In this document: positions 17,320 to 25,958 of the stretch, in pieces
Numbering within the stretch: position 1 is the first letter of the stretch
Layout: the number at the start of each line of letters is the position of its first letter
Source of the DNA: Variovorax sp. Sphag1AA
GTDB taxonomy: Bacteria; Pseudomonadota; Gammaproteobacteria; Burkholderiales; Burkholderiaceae_C
Reading direction: 5' to 3'
Length of the DNA: 64,000 bases
Assembly (NCBI RefSeq): GCF_014192575.1
Contig: NZ_JACHYC010000002.1
Coordinates: 310,001-374,000, forward strand
Notes under the pieces: model-generated
Database searches by the model: none
What the model saw: only the letters and a program-made list of their open reading frames with translations
Told to the model about the DNA's origin: nothing
Position numbers and translations under genes: made by a program

Positions 17320-18528
17320 GTGCATCAACCGATCCACCGCGACGCGTCGCTGCCCGCCAACGCCGAAGCTGACATGTTCAACGGCGGCCCGCCGTTGCGC
17401 CTGTTGTCCTTGTGGGGGCGGTTCGATCCGACGCACCAGCATGTGCTGCGGCGCGCGACGATCGTGGTGTGCGTCGGCTGGCTGCCCCTGCTGTTGCTGG
17501 CCGTCGTGTCCTACGTGAACGGGCACGAGGATGTCTGGCGGGCGTTCTGGAGCGATGCATCGGTGCATGCGCGCTCGCTGATCGTCGCGCCGTTGTTGAT
17601 CCTGGCCGAGGCGATCTGCATTCCCAAGCTGGGTGCCACCGCACAGATCTTTCGCCAGCGAGCCATCGTGCCGGACTCAGAGGTGCCTGCCTACGAGAAG
17701 GCGGTGCGCTCGATCCTCTGGCTGCGCGACTGGTGGGTGGTCGAGGCGGCTGCGGTCGTGCTCGCCTACGTGATCGCGGCGCTGGTCATGCGCAATGTGC
17801 CGCCGACCTTCCTGCCGGACTGGCATCGCGGCGATGGAACGCTGCCGCTGGGCCGTTCGTCAGCCAGCTGGTGGAACGGGCTCGTCAGTCTGCCGCTTCT
17901 GTTGGTGCTGCTGCTCGGATGGCTCTGGCGGCTGTTCCTGTGGGCGCGCTATCTCCTGCTGGTGTCTCGGCTGAAGCTGCGGTTGGTGGTGGTGCATCCG
18001 GAAGGGGCGGCGGGGCTGATGTTCGTCGGCTACTCCCTGCGTGCCTTCGGCGTGCTGGGCGTGGCCATCGGCACGATCGTGGCGGCGACCGAACTGGCGC
18101 ATGTCTGGGCAGGCGCGCCGGTCGGTCCCGACCAGCTCGGCTTCGTGGCACTGGGCACCATCGTCGCGGTGGTGCTGGTCTTTGCCGCGCCACTGCTGGT
18201 GTTCTTCCGCCCGCTGCTGCGTTGCTGGGAAGAGGGTGTGGTCCTCTACGGCGAGCTGACCCAGCGCGTGGGCGCGGCGCTGGAGGACAAGTGGATGCGC
18301 GGGCCGCCGTCCGAAGAAACCGCGGAGCCGCTGTCGACGGGCGATTTCTCGGCGACGACCGATCTTTTCCAGTCGGCGGGCAATCTCTACTCGCTGCGAT
18401 TCGTGCCGATCGACCTGAACAGCGTCATCGCGCTGGCCGTGGCGACCGCATTGCCCTTCGGCGTGGTTGCATTGGCGCTGGTGCCGTTCGACAAACTGTT
18501 GCAGCACGTGCTGTCGATGTTCCTCTAG
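17320..18528 (+). CDS. Polytopic inner-membrane protein of unknown function
   Basis: 402 residues with about six hydrophobic segments, near residues 46-65, 85-105, 140-160, 190-215, 235-260 and 270-300, plus one near the C-terminus. GTG 17320 is used; ATG 17374 is an in-frame alternative giving 384 residues. No transporter or enzyme motif is visible. The basic, Trp-rich loop (GWLWRLFLWARYLLL) and the soluble segment around residues 310-355 do not point to a known family. It stands alone. Confidence 0.7.
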   Translation: MHQPIHRDASLPANAEADMFNGGPPLRLLSLWGRFDPTHQHVLRRATIVVCVGWLPLLLLAVVSYVNGHEDVWRAFWSDASVHARSLIVAPLLILAEAICIPKLGATAQIFRQRAIVPDSEVPAYEKAVRSILWLRDWWVVEAAAVVLAYVIAALVMRNVPPTFLPDWHRGDGTLPLGRSSASWWNGLVSLPLLLVLLLGWLWRLFLWARYLLLVSRLKLRLVVVHPEGAAGLMFVGYSLRAFGVLGVAIGTIVAATELAHVWAGAPVGPDQLGFVALGTIVAVVLVFAAPLLVFFRPLLRCWEEGVVLYGELTQRVGAALEDKWMRGPPSEETAEPLSTGDFSATTDLFQSAGNLYSLRFVPIDLNSVIALAVATALPFGVVALALVPFDKLLQHVLSMFL

Positions 18529-18705
18529 CGCGTATGGCGTGGGCGGTCTATTGCCCCAAGGGGCATGCGACGTTGCCCGTGGGGCCGATTTGCAGCCCGC
18601 ACGGCGCACCCCAAGATGGCTGCAACACTGCCCGATGGACTTCGCGCTGCGGGCGGGCTACAACACGATCCGTCCATATCAATCTTCCAAAGCAAAGGGG
18701 CGAGG

Positions 18706-19101
18706 ATGCACAGGAGCGAGGGAATCAGATGGCTGGTGGCCGCTGCGGCGGCACTGGTCACGATGGCGGCGGACGCGCGTCCGCTGGACTTCTACAACGG
18801 CATGCGCGACCAGCCGATCACGCGTTTCAGCAAGGCCGACGTCGACGTCATGACCAAGACGATCAACAAGGCGCTGGACGGCGATGACGGCGTCACCACC
18901 AAATGGGAAAGCGGGTCGAACGCCAGCGGCAGTGTCACGCCCTCGAAAGATCCGAAGGGCCGCCCCGGCTGCAAGCTTGCCCGCGTAGAGAACCGCCACG
19001 GCTCGTTGCAGAACTCGGGCGACTACATCTTCTGCAGGAACAAGAGCACCGCCAAGGGCGCGCCGCCGTGGCAGGTGGTCGGGCCCTGGTCGGGCAGCTG
19101 A
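18706..19101 (+). CDS. Surface-antigen-domain (17 kDa-like) exported protein
   Basis: 131 residues starting at ATG 18706 after AAGGGGCGAGG. A signal peptide (WLVAAAAALVTMAADA) is followed by a short domain with the pattern seen in RT0821/Lpp0805-type surface proteins: NKALDGDDGVTTKWESG, then GSVTPSKD, then a Cys pair (GCKLARVE, FCRNKS) and a final W-V-G-P-W motif. The family is typically periplasmic or outer-membrane associated with no defined biochemical role. The frame extends upstream of 18706, but without a ribosome site or signal peptide. Confidence 0.7.
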   Translation: MHRSEGIRWLVAAAAALVTMAADARPLDFYNGMRDQPITRFSKADVDVMTKTINKALDGDDGVTTKWESGSNASGSVTPSKDPKGRPGCKLARVENRHGSLQNSGDYIFCRNKSTAKGAPPWQVVGPWSGS

Positions 19102-19152
19102 CCGGGTGACCGGGCCGATTTCCATTCCCCAACATCACGAGGAGCTTCGTTC

Positions 19153-19785
19153 ATGAAAAAGCGCATTGTGGGTTTCATGCTGGCGGTGTCCGCCACGGTG
19201 GTGGTTCCGGCCTGGTCGCAGGACAAGCCCCAGGCCGCACCGCCGCCGGATGCCGGCGCGGTCGTCATCGGCCGCGAGCCGGGCGAGGCGGTCGCGGGCG
19301 GTGTGCGCACGCGCTCGGCCGTCATCACCAAGATCGATTCCGCAACGCGCGACATCACCCTCAAGCGGCCCGACGGCAACGAGGTCACGATCCGGGCCGG
19401 CGATGCGGTGAAGAATTTCGACCAGCTCAAGGTCGGCGACGTCGTGACGCTGAAGCAGGGTGCGGCGCTGCTGCTCGAACTGCGCAAGGTGGAAGGCGGC
19501 GGCATCCGCCAGCGGACCGACTGGGTCGAGGTGTTCCTTTCGCAGCCCGGGCAGAGCCCCGGCGTGGCGGTGAAGCACACGGTCCACGCGGTGGTCAATG
19601 TCTTCGCCATCGACCGCAAGAAGAAGACCGTGACGCTGCGCGGCGTACGCGAGACGCGCAAGTTCGAGGTCGACGATCCGAAGGTGCTCGACTCGCTGAA
19701 GGTCGGCGATCAGGTGGAAGCGACGCTGATCCAGGGCGAGGCGCTCTTCGTCCAGCCGGCCGGCAAGGCCGCCAAGAAGAAGTAG
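19153..19785 (+). CDS. Exported protein with internally duplicated beta domain
   Basis: 210 residues with a signal peptide (MKKRIVGFMLAVSATVVVPAWSQ). Two copies of a roughly 45-residue unit are visible. Residues 57-101 (AVITKIDSATRDITL, then QLKVGDVVTL) resemble residues 149-193 (NVFAIDRKKKTVTL, then SLKVGDQVEATL). Each reads as a small beta-barrel with a KVGD turn. The tail is lysine-rich (KAAKKK). GAGGAG lies upstream of the start. Function unknown; likely periplasmic. Confidence 0.72.
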   Translation: MKKRIVGFMLAVSATVVVPAWSQDKPQAAPPPDAGAVVIGREPGEAVAGGVRTRSAVITKIDSATRDITLKRPDGNEVTIRAGDAVKNFDQLKVGDVVTLKQGAALLLELRKVEGGGIRQRTDWVEVFLSQPGQSPGVAVKHTVHAVVNVFAIDRKKKTVTLRGVRETRKFEVDDPKVLDSLKVGDQVEATLIQGEALFVQPAGKAAKKK

Positions 19786-19813
19786 GCACGATCCATCCGA
19801 TGGGAGATCCGCC

Positions 19814-20368
19814 ATGAACCTGCGCCTGGTCCTGCTGTTTCGGGGGGTGGTCGGCCTGCTCTTCGTGGCGTATCTGTTGATGGTGCCGCTTTCCGGACAG
19901 GCGCAATCCGTCTACGAGCGCAACGGCTACTACGCGGCTTTCGACGGGATCATCGGCATGGCGCTGTGGTTCGCGGTTTCGAAGGATCCTCCTGCGCGAT
20001 GGCTGTCCACGCTCGTGCTCGCGGAAGCGGTGATGCGTCTCGTGATCGGCGTGTTCGGCCTTGCCAATCCGGGCATCCAGTCGCGGGTGCTGGGCTCGGT
20101 GGCCTACTACGGCGTGATCATCGTGTTCTGCATCGTGCTGGGTGCGATCGGGATGATCTATGTCTTCATGAAGGGCAGGCAGCCCTCGCCGACCGGTGCA
20201 CGCAGCGGTGCGCTGAGCGCATTCATCGTCAGCCTGGCGACGATGCTCTTCGGCGTGGCGGTGATCTTCGGCCTGCCCGACGAGGAAAGCCGCCGCCTGA
20301 TCGTGGCCGGTCTGACGGTGGTGCTGGGCCTGACCTACCTCATCACCGGGCTGCGAACGAAGCGCTAG
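19814..20368 (+). CDS. Small polytopic membrane protein of unknown function
   Basis: 184 residues with about six helices evenly spaced across the sequence (LFRGVVGLLFVAYLLMVPL to LTVVLGLTYLITGL). It resembles small HdeD/DUF308-type membrane proteins in layout, but no signature was confirmed. It begins 28 bases after the preceding exported-protein gene and may be co-expressed with it. It ends at a hairpin shared with the convergent outer-membrane gene. Confidence 0.65.
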   Translation: MNLRLVLLFRGVVGLLFVAYLLMVPLSGQAQSVYERNGYYAAFDGIIGMALWFAVSKDPPARWLSTLVLAEAVMRLVIGVFGLANPGIQSRVLGSVAYYGVIIVFCIVLGAIGMIYVFMKGRQPSPTGARSGALSAFIVSLATMLFGVAVIFGLPDEESRRLIVAGLTVVLGLTYLITGLRTKR

Positions 20369-20369
20369 C

Positions 20370-20387
20370 GCCCTTCACAGGAAGGGC
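20370..20387. terminator. Bidirectional hairpin between convergent genes
   Basis: GCCCTTC (20370-20376) pairs with GAAGGGC (20381-20387) around loop ACAG. It spans the six-base gap between the convergent stop codons and includes the last codons of the minus-strand gene. The symmetric stem could end transcription from both sides. Confidence 0.5.
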
Positions 20388-21328
20388 AGCGTGAGGCTCA
20401 CGGCCACGCCGTTGCCCTTGGGCCGGTTCTTCGCATCCACGTCATGCACCCAGCGCGCCGAGAAGGCCGCGGCCTGGTTGCCGATCTTTCCGCCCCAGGT
20501 CACGATCGGGCCGAGCCCGACGGAGCGGCCCTTGAAGCCGTTGAGCTTGTCGGCAGTCGGGCCGGAGTCGTCCTGCAATTGCTCGATCCAGCCGCCCACC
20601 ACGCCGAGCTTCCATTGCGGGGCGATGGGTGTGGTCCACATCGCGTCGATGCGGAAGACCGCGCCGTTCTTGTAGTCGGTGTCGTCGTTGCGCGTGTAGA
20701 AGTCGATCGCCGCGAGGGTGCTGAACTCGCCGCCATCCTTCATCATCTTGGTGAAGGCGATCGTCGGCGAAAAGGTCCAGGTGTTCTGTCCTGCGTTCGC
20801 GAGCCGGTCGGGGTTGTAGGCGCCGGTCGGCGCGTAGATCGGCAGCGAGAGCGCCATGTGCTCGGTCTCGCTGAAGTGGTAGCTCGCGACGATCGGGTTG
20901 ATCCACACATCGGCGAACTGCGTGCCACTGTCGGTGTTCGACAGGCCCGGCCGCAGGTTGCTCGATGCACTGACCTCGACCTTGGTGTATTGCACCGGAA
21001 TGCCGATGCCCGATGCGAAGTTCCAGCGCCCCGGTCCGGTGTCCCAGATGTAGGTGAGGTTGGCGATGTTGTAGATCGCCGTGGCCTCCATGCCTGCGCT
21101 GAGCACGCGGCCGACCGACACCGGCCGAGAGCTTTCGATGTCGCCTTCGAAGTAGATGCTCGCGAGCGAGAGCACGAGGCCCGGCGTCGGCGGCACGATG
21201 CCTGCGTTCGAGTTCACCTGCTGGCCGGTGATCGGGCGGCCCATGCCGCCTTCGGTCGCCGCGGCGCCGAGCGGCATCAGCATGATCGCGGCCCAGATCG
21301 ATCGACGAAGAAATCTGCTGTCGCTCAT
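20375..21328 (-). CDS. SphA/MetA-pathway-type outer-membrane transporter protein
   Basis: 317 residues. The ATG at 21328 follows GAGAGGAAGAAG. The signal peptide (IWAAIMLMPLGAAATEGG) is followed by an all-beta sequence with alternating aromatic strands ending in VSLTLPFL, as in outer-membrane beta-barrels. The segments AALSLPIYAPTGAYNP-like (here MALSLPIYAPTGAYNPDRL) and WTFSPTIAFT match proteins annotated SphA or phenol-degradation MetA family, thought to aid hydrophobic substrate uptake (family knowledge). It is the last gene of an apparent trio with the FGE-like protein (14-base gap) and response regulator. Confidence 0.8.
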   Translation of the reverse strand: MSDSRFLRRSIWAAIMLMPLGAAATEGGMGRPITGQQVNSNAGIVPPTPGLVLSLASIYFEGDIESSRPVSVGRVLSAGMEATAIYNIANLTYIWDTGPGRWNFASGIGIPVQYTKVEVSASSNLRPGLSNTDSGTQFADVWINPIVASYHFSETEHMALSLPIYAPTGAYNPDRLANAGQNTWTFSPTIAFTKMMKDGGEFSTLAAIDFYTRNDDTDYKNGAVFRIDAMWTTPIAPQWKLGVVGGWIEQLQDDSGPTADKLNGFKGRSVGLGPIVTWGGKIGNQAAAFSARWVHDVDAKNRPKGNGVAVSLTLPFL

Positions 21329-21342
21329 CGTGCTTCTTCCTC

Positions 21343-22311
21343 TCATGAGGCGGCTTGTGGTTCGCGGACGATGCAGCGGAACCCGAGGTGGCTTGTCGCG
21401 GTGTCGATGGGTTGTGCCATGCGCGCCGCCGGCCTGTAGCGATGGCAGTAGTTGGGCGCGCACAGGTGCGATCCGCCTTTCATCACGCGGCGCGGTATCC
21501 GGGTCTGTGGCGAGCGCAGATCCCAGCTGTCCTCGGCGCGACCACCGCGCGGGTTGTCGAGCGTGCAGCAGGCGTGCGTGATCTTCCCGTGCTCCTGGTA
21601 CCAGTCGGTGGTCCATTGCCACACGTTGCCCGCCATGTCGTAGAGGCCGTAGCCGTTGGGCGGAAACACGCCGACCGGCGAGGTGCCTTCGTAGCCGTCC
21701 TGCACCAGGTTCTGCCACGGGAACTCGCCCTGCCAGGTGTTGGCCATCAGCTTGCCGCGCGGCGCGAACTCGTCACCCCAGCAGTACTGCTTGCCTTCGA
21801 GGCCGCCGCGCGCCGCGTATTCCCATTCGGCTTCGGTCGGCAGTTCCTTGCCGACCCAGCGCGCGTAGGCCTCGGCATCTTCAAAGCCCACGTGCACCAC
21901 TGGATGCTTCCAAAGGCCTTGCAGCGAGCTGCCCGGCCCCCGGGGATGACGCCAGTCGGCGCCCGGCACATAGGTCCACCAGTTGTGCGTGTTGCGCATG
22001 TCCACCGGGCCGGTTGTCTTGCGGAACACCACCGAGGAGGGCACGAGCATCGACGGGTCCGCGCCCGGGTAGTCCTCCGGATTCGCGGGCCGCTCGGCCA
22101 GCGTGACATGGCCGGTCGCATCGACGAAGCGCTTGAACTCGGCGTTGGTGACGACGTGGGTGTCGATCCAGAAGCCCTGCACGGCGACCTTGTGGGCCGG
22201 CGCTTCTTCCGGGTAGTGCTGGTCCGAGCCCATGAGGAAGGTGCCGCCAGGCACCCACACCATCCCGGCGTGGCCGGAGCTCTTCGAGGCGTCAGGCGCT
22301 GGCTGGGACAT
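21343..22311 (-). CDS. Formylglycine-generating enzyme family (SUMF1) protein with both active-site cysteines
   Basis: 322 residues from ATG 22311, which lies inside the 3' end of the response-regulator gene (20-base overlap). Contains the FGE-sulfatase fold markers GMVWVPGGTFLMGSD, LPTEAEWEYAARGG, YGLYDMAGNVWQW and LGFRC. Cys284 and Cys289 in SHLCAPNYCHRYR reproduce the CxxxxC copper/active-site pair of true aerobic formylglycine-generating enzymes, which many family members lack. Established role: oxidising a sulfatase cysteine to formylglycine. No sulfatase is encoded in this window, so the client protein is unknown. No signal peptide is evident. Confidence 0.88.
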   Translation of the reverse strand: MSQPAPDASKSSGHAGMVWVPGGTFLMGSDQHYPEEAPAHKVAVQGFWIDTHVVTNAEFKRFVDATGHVTLAERPANPEDYPGADPSMLVPSSVVFRKTTGPVDMRNTHNWWTYVPGADWRHPRGPGSSLQGLWKHPVVHVGFEDAEAYARWVGKELPTEAEWEYAARGGLEGKQYCWGDEFAPRGKLMANTWQGEFPWQNLVQDGYEGTSPVGVFPPNGYGLYDMAGNVWQWTTDWYQEHGKITHACCTLDNPRGGRAEDSWDLRSPQTRIPRRVMKGGSHLCAPNYCHRYRPAARMAQPIDTATSHLGFRCIVREPQAAS

Positions 22312-22936
22312 CCAGCTGAACGACTGCGCGGACCAGATCGGCAAGCGAGCTCACGCCCATCTTCGCCATCACGTGTGCGCGATGGGCCTTGACGGTGCGC
22401 TCCGCCGCGCCGAGCTCGGCGCTGATCTGCTTGTTGAGCGCGCCGCTCACCACCATGTCGAGCACCTGCCGTTCACGCGGGCTCAGCCGCGAATAACGGT
22501 TCTGGAGATCGGCGAGATGCCGGCGCGTCTTGCGCCGGGCAGCGTCCTCGGCCACCGCCCTGTTGACGACCGAGACCAGCGTGTCGCCATCGACGGGCTT
22601 GAAGAGGAAGTCAGCAGCCCCGGCCTTCATCGCGCGCAGGGTCTCCTGCACGGTGGCCTCGGCGGTCACGAAGATCACGGGCAGCGGCTCGGGCTGCGTT
22701 GCGATCATCTCCTGAAGGTCGAGTCCGCTCGGCCCGGGCATGTGGATATCGAGCACCAGACATCCCGGCGCACTGCCGATGCCCTCGAGCAGCATTGCAC
22801 CCACCGAGCCGTACTCGGCCACATGATGGCCGGCCGCCTGAAGCAGCCGGCGTACTGCGCGCCGGAAGGCTACATCGTCATCAATGAGCCGCACTACCGG
22901 CAATTCCTCCGCTGGGTTCAAGGTCGGATCGCTCAT
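22292..22936 (-). CDS. Orphan FixJ/TodT-type response regulator (receiver plus LuxR HTH)
   Basis: 214 residues from ATG 22936 behind GGAGAAAAGGA; a longer frame to 23026 lacks a ribosome site. The receiver domain has acidic cluster Asp19-21, phospho-acceptor Asp63 (LVLDIHMPG), a T/S switch position (VTAEA) and the lysine of LFKPVD. The C-terminal LuxR-type helix-turn-helix is LSPRERQVLDMVVSG with NKQISAELGAAERTVKAHRAHVMAKMG. No histidine kinase is adjacent. It is first in a minus-strand trio and probably controls it or responds to the same cue (inference). Confidence 0.9.
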   Translation of the reverse strand: MSDPTLNPAEELPVVRLIDDDVAFRRAVRRLLQAAGHHVAEYGSVGAMLLEGIGSAPGCLVLDIHMPGPSGLDLQEMIATQPEPLPVIFVTAEATVQETLRAMKAGAADFLFKPVDGDTLVSVVNRAVAEDAARRKTRRHLADLQNRYSRLSPRERQVLDMVVSGALNKQISAELGAAERTVKAHRAHVMAKMGVSSLADLVRAVVQLDVPASA

Positions 22937-23048
22937 TCCTTTTCTCCAGTTGCGCGCGGCAATTGTTCTTAATGCTTCGTTCAGCCACGCCCGGAGCATT
23001 GAACACGCAGCATTGGTGCATGGCAACCTGCCCTTCGGTGTAGTCCGT

Positions 23049-23086
23049 TGTCAAAAGCTTGAAAAACTAATTGTTTTGTACTAAGT
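23049..23086 (-). promoter_or_regulatory. AT-rich candidate control region upstream of the response-regulator trio
   Basis: A markedly AT-rich island in GC-rich surroundings, about 115 bases upstream of the regulator start. The minus strand contains a consensus-like TTGACA (23054-23049) and two TTAGT copies spaced 14 bases apart. A convincing -10 could not be placed, so only a regulatory role in general is suggested. Confidence 0.25.
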
Positions 23087-23113
23087 GATGCCGCTTCCGG
23101 TGTCAGCCCACAG

Positions 23114-24013
23114 TCAGCCCGCGAACAAAGGCGCCGGGAGGCCTTCCGCATCGAGCCGTACCGCGAAAAGCCCGCCAGCCAGCGGCTCGGCTGCGCGCTG
23201 CTCTGCCGTGAGTCCGCTGGTCGCGCTCGTGATGTAGAGCGTGCGCAAGTCCGGGCCGCCGAATGCGCAGTTCGTGATGTGGCTTGTCGGCAGCTTGATG
23301 CGCAGAAGCTCGGCGGCGGTTGCTGGATCGTGGCAACTCACGCAGGCGCCGCCCCAGTGCGCGATCCAGAGCCGGCCCGCCGCGTCGGTGGTCATGCCGT
23401 CGGGATAGCCGTCGTCACGCTCGAAGCGATGCCACTCGCGCTTGTTCGACAGGGTGCCGGCGGCGGTGTCGAAGTCGTAGGCGTGGATGCGGCCCTTCAC
23501 CGTGTCGTTGAAGTACATCGTGCGTCCGTCGGCCGACCATGTCGGCCCGTTGGTGACGGCGAAGCCTTCGTCGTGCCTCGTGCAGACGCCACGCGCATCG
23601 AAGCTGTAGAGCGAGCCGGTCGGCGCCTGGCAGTCGAAGTCCATGGTGCCTCCCCAGAAGCGGCCCTGTGCGTCGCACTTGCCGTCGTTGAAGCGGTTCG
23701 ACGTCAACTCAGGTTCAGGCTGATGAAGGTACTGCGGAGGCGCATTGCGCGACGGATCGAACAGCGCAAAGCCGCGTCGCAGCGTCACGATCAGCCCGGG
23801 CTCGCTGGCGCGTTCCGCAACTGCTGATATTTCCTCGTCGAAGTCCCAGGTCGCGCGCGCGTCGCTCGCCGGATGAAAGCGGTGCAGCCGCTTCTCGAGG
23901 ATGTCGACCCAGTACAGCGCCTCTTCGCGCCGCGACCAGAGCGTTCCTTCGCCGAGTGTGGCGGCGGCGGGCCAGACGCAGCGGGGCGCTTCGAGGACTT
24001 TGGGGATGCTCAT
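23114..24013 (-). CDS. SMP-30/gluconolactonase family sugar lactonase
   Basis: 299-residue six-bladed beta-propeller hydrolase that opens aldonolactones to aldonic acids. Metal ligands are visible: Glu22 (LGEGTLW), Asn106 or Asn109 (SNRFNDGK), Asn155 (VTNGPTWS) and Asp205 (GYPDGMTTD). The neighbouring arabonate-type dehydratase, keto-deoxy acid dehydratase and semialdehyde dehydrogenase suggest an L-arabinono- or related lactonase (inference). It is separated from that cluster by the lipase effector module and LysR gene, and is on the minus strand. Confidence 0.88.
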   Translation of the reverse strand: MSIPKVLEAPRCVWPAAATLGEGTLWSRREEALYWVDILEKRLHRFHPASDARATWDFDEEISAVAERASEPGLIVTLRRGFALFDPSRNAPPQYLHQPEPELTSNRFNDGKCDAQGRFWGGTMDFDCQAPTGSLYSFDARGVCTRHDEGFAVTNGPTWSADGRTMYFNDTVKGRIHAYDFDTAAGTLSNKREWHRFERDDGYPDGMTTDAAGRLWIAHWGGACVSCHDPATAAELLRIKLPTSHITNCAFGGPDLRTLYITSATSGLTAEQRAAEPLAGGLFAVRLDAEGLPAPLFAG

Positions 24014-24049
24014 GCATGTCTCCTGAGTGTTTGGGTCCGATACGCCATG

Positions 24050-24631
24050 TTATGGCTCGATGAGCACATAGTCCGTGTTTGCCGGGTGGCGCCGCTGCCC
24101 CTTGCCCGCCTTGACGCACAGTGCGTCGCCGCATCGCGTGATCGCGCGCGACTGCATGGCCCGCGCAATATCGAGTGCGAAGCCCGACTGCTCGATCTTT
24201 TGCATCTGGTCGCGCGCCACGTAGATGCTGCCCCCGAGTGCCAGTAACGAGCCCAACATGAGCGCTGCCAGACCTTTCCATACCAGCGAGGTCTGAGCCC
24301 GAGTCAACAGTCGACGCTGCTCGGCCATCGCGTCGCTTGCCCACTTCATGCGTTCCGCGCTCTGAGTGGCGCGGCGTTCGAAGTCGCCCAGCGCCCGCGA
24401 TAGTCCCTGAGTCGCGGCCTGTTCGGACCGGGTTCCGATGATCGTCAACGCTTCGCTTGCGAATCGATCGGCACTCCCGTGGAGGCGCCGCGACGCCTCG
24501 TCCATCTGCGCGGCGCTGCGTTGCGCCTGTTCCAAGGCGCGCATGCTGCGCTCTCCCGCATCGTCGGCGATGGCCGCTAGGCGGATTGCGAGCCCTTTGA
24601 GTGCATCTTCGCGATCGATTTCATTCGTCAT
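24050..24631 (-). CDS. Single-pass membrane protein downstream of lipase effector
   Basis: 193 residues. ATG 24631 has GGGAGA seven bases upstream; ATG 24655 is eight codons earlier with a poorer site. The first 115 residues are helical and charged, predicted coiled coil. One transmembrane helix follows near 116-139 (LVWKGLAALMLGSLLALGGSIYVA), then a C-terminal segment with a Cys pair (TRCGDALCVKAG). It follows the lipase gene by 25 bases in the same operon. It resembles accessory proteins of effector or mobilisation loci, but no family was recognised. It could be a second immunity or targeting factor. Confidence 0.68.
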   Translation of the reverse strand: MTNEIDREDALKGLAIRLAAIADDAGERSMRALEQAQRSAAQMDEASRRLHGSADRFASEALTIIGTRSEQAATQGLSRALGDFERRATQSAERMKWASDAMAEQRRLLTRAQTSLVWKGLAALMLGSLLALGGSIYVARDQMQKIEQSGFALDIARAMQSRAITRCGDALCVKAGKGQRRHPANTDYVLIEP

Positions 24632-24656
24632 TTCTGGATCTCCCTGCGCATTCATT

Positions 24657-25934
24657 TCACATCTGCATCGAAAGTGCAAGTGCGAGGTGCTTGTGCTTGT
24701 GCTGATGCGCTTGCTCTTCTTGCGCTTGACGCTGCTGCTCTTGTTCCAAGGCGGCTTGCTGCTCGCGCTGGTAGTCACCGACTTCCTGCATCCAGGACCG
24801 CCCGTCCGGTGTGCTCAGGTACTGCTGCGTTGCCGCGTGCGTCTCTTGCCGTCGATACGCCTCGTCGTTGCTGATCGCTGCTTGATACAGCCGCTCGACC
24901 AAGCGGTCGAGGTCGGTCACCGGAACCCAATCCTTCTGGTCTTCACGCGCCGGGGTAGCGGGTACTCCGATACGGGCTTTGTCCCTGTCGTCCAGGCGCC
25001 AAACGGTTGCGGGCTTGCCGGTATCCGGGTTGCTCAGCACGTCACCGTTGCGCGCGGTCTGATAGCCCTCGGTGTAGATCGGGGCGGGGTGCGTCGGGTC
25101 GAATCGAAGCGATGCGGGTACGGGTGCGATGTCGACTCCGCTGTTGCGCAGATAGGCCGTGGTGCCTTCGAGCACTACTGCGGCAGTGCCTCGCAGGTCA
25201 TAGCCGCCGCCGAGACCCGAGTGGTTGCCGGGCAGGCTCACCACGTGCACGCGCGGGTCGGCGCTGTAGTCGGCTAGGCGAAAGTCGGTGCGGTGCTCGT
25301 CCTCTGCGCGGAACACGAGCACATTGCCCTGCACATTGGGTGGAAGCGACAAGTCATCCGTGATGAAGGTGTGTACCGGGTCGATCATGACCATGGCCGT
25401 GACCCGGACGGCACCCGGAGGGGCGACCTGAGTGCCATCGGACAGGACGAGGCCGCGCTCCTCCAGTAGTTGCGCGAATATGACTTCGCTGGCTGTGCCG
25501 CGGGAGAAGCCGATGGTGGCTACTGAGAGGTCGGACGGGGTCACCGTGGGATGGTTTCGTAGGTAGGCGTGCGCTCTTCCCGAAAGATCGCTCAATGCTC
25601 GTTCGGCCGTTGCTCGGACAGGCGCGGTCGGGAGGAACGCGGCGTTGAGCAGGTTGCCGGCTTCGCCGCCCGTCCCGACGCCGGGGTAGTACGCGCTGAT
25701 AAGGCGACGCGTTTCGTTGGCTTCTGCTTGATCGTAGAGATTGGCAATGTTGGTCTGATACGGGCTGCCCGAAAGGGCCAGATTGTTCTTGTCGTTGTTG
25801 GTGCCGTCGAATGCGGCGAAGAAGACGAACTCGCCGGACGCAGCGCCGGGGTTCATCTTCTCGATAGCTTCCTTGCTGTCCTGCAATCGCGCGATTTCTT
25901 TGGGTGACAGGTGGCGCGTAACGGAGGTTCCCAT
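24657..25934 (-). CDS. Tle1-like (DUF2235-type) alpha/beta-hydrolase, probable T6SS phospholipase effector
   Basis: 425 residues. Starts with FDGTNND (42-48), has nucleophile elbow GFSRG with Ser144, an acid in MVMIDPVHTF (Asp185) and a histidine in PGNHSGLGGGY (His238). This is the order and motif set of DUF2235/Tle1-like lipases. Characterised Tle1 proteins hydrolyse membrane phospholipids of target cells. It is shorter than typical Tle1 and ends in a Gln/Glu/His-rich coil (EQEQQRQAQEEQAHQHKHKH) that may replace a targeting domain. Two candidate immunity lipoproteins lie immediately upstream. No VgrG, Hcp or complete PAAR gene is present here. Confidence 0.78.
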   Translation of the reverse strand: MGTSVTRHLSPKEIARLQDSKEAIEKMNPGAASGEFVFFAAFDGTNNDKNNLALSGSPYQTNIANLYDQAEANETRRLISAYYPGVGTGGEAGNLLNAAFLPTAPVRATAERALSDLSGRAHAYLRNHPTVTPSDLSVATIGFSRGTASEVIFAQLLEERGLVLSDGTQVAPPGAVRVTAMVMIDPVHTFITDDLSLPPNVQGNVLVFRAEDEHRTDFRLADYSADPRVHVVSLPGNHSGLGGGYDLRGTAAVVLEGTTAYLRNSGVDIAPVPASLRFDPTHPAPIYTEGYQTARNGDVLSNPDTGKPATVWRLDDRDKARIGVPATPAREDQKDWVPVTDLDRLVERLYQAAISNDEAYRRQETHAATQQYLSTPDGRSWMQEVGDYQREQQAALEQEQQRQAQEEQAHQHKHKHLALALSMQM

Positions 25935-25958
25935 TTGATTTAGCTCCCTGGTTGATGA

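Noticed and set aside
22312..22344. TTG 22344 as the start of the FGE-like gene
   Set aside because: The eleven extra residues come from out-of-frame reading of the conserved regulator C-terminus; ATG 22311 gives the expected family start.
24632..24778. N-terminal extension of the membrane protein gene to 24778
   Set aside because: It lies within the 3' end of the lipase gene in another frame and is low-complexity Ser/Thr/Lys. ATG 24631 has a proper ribosome site.
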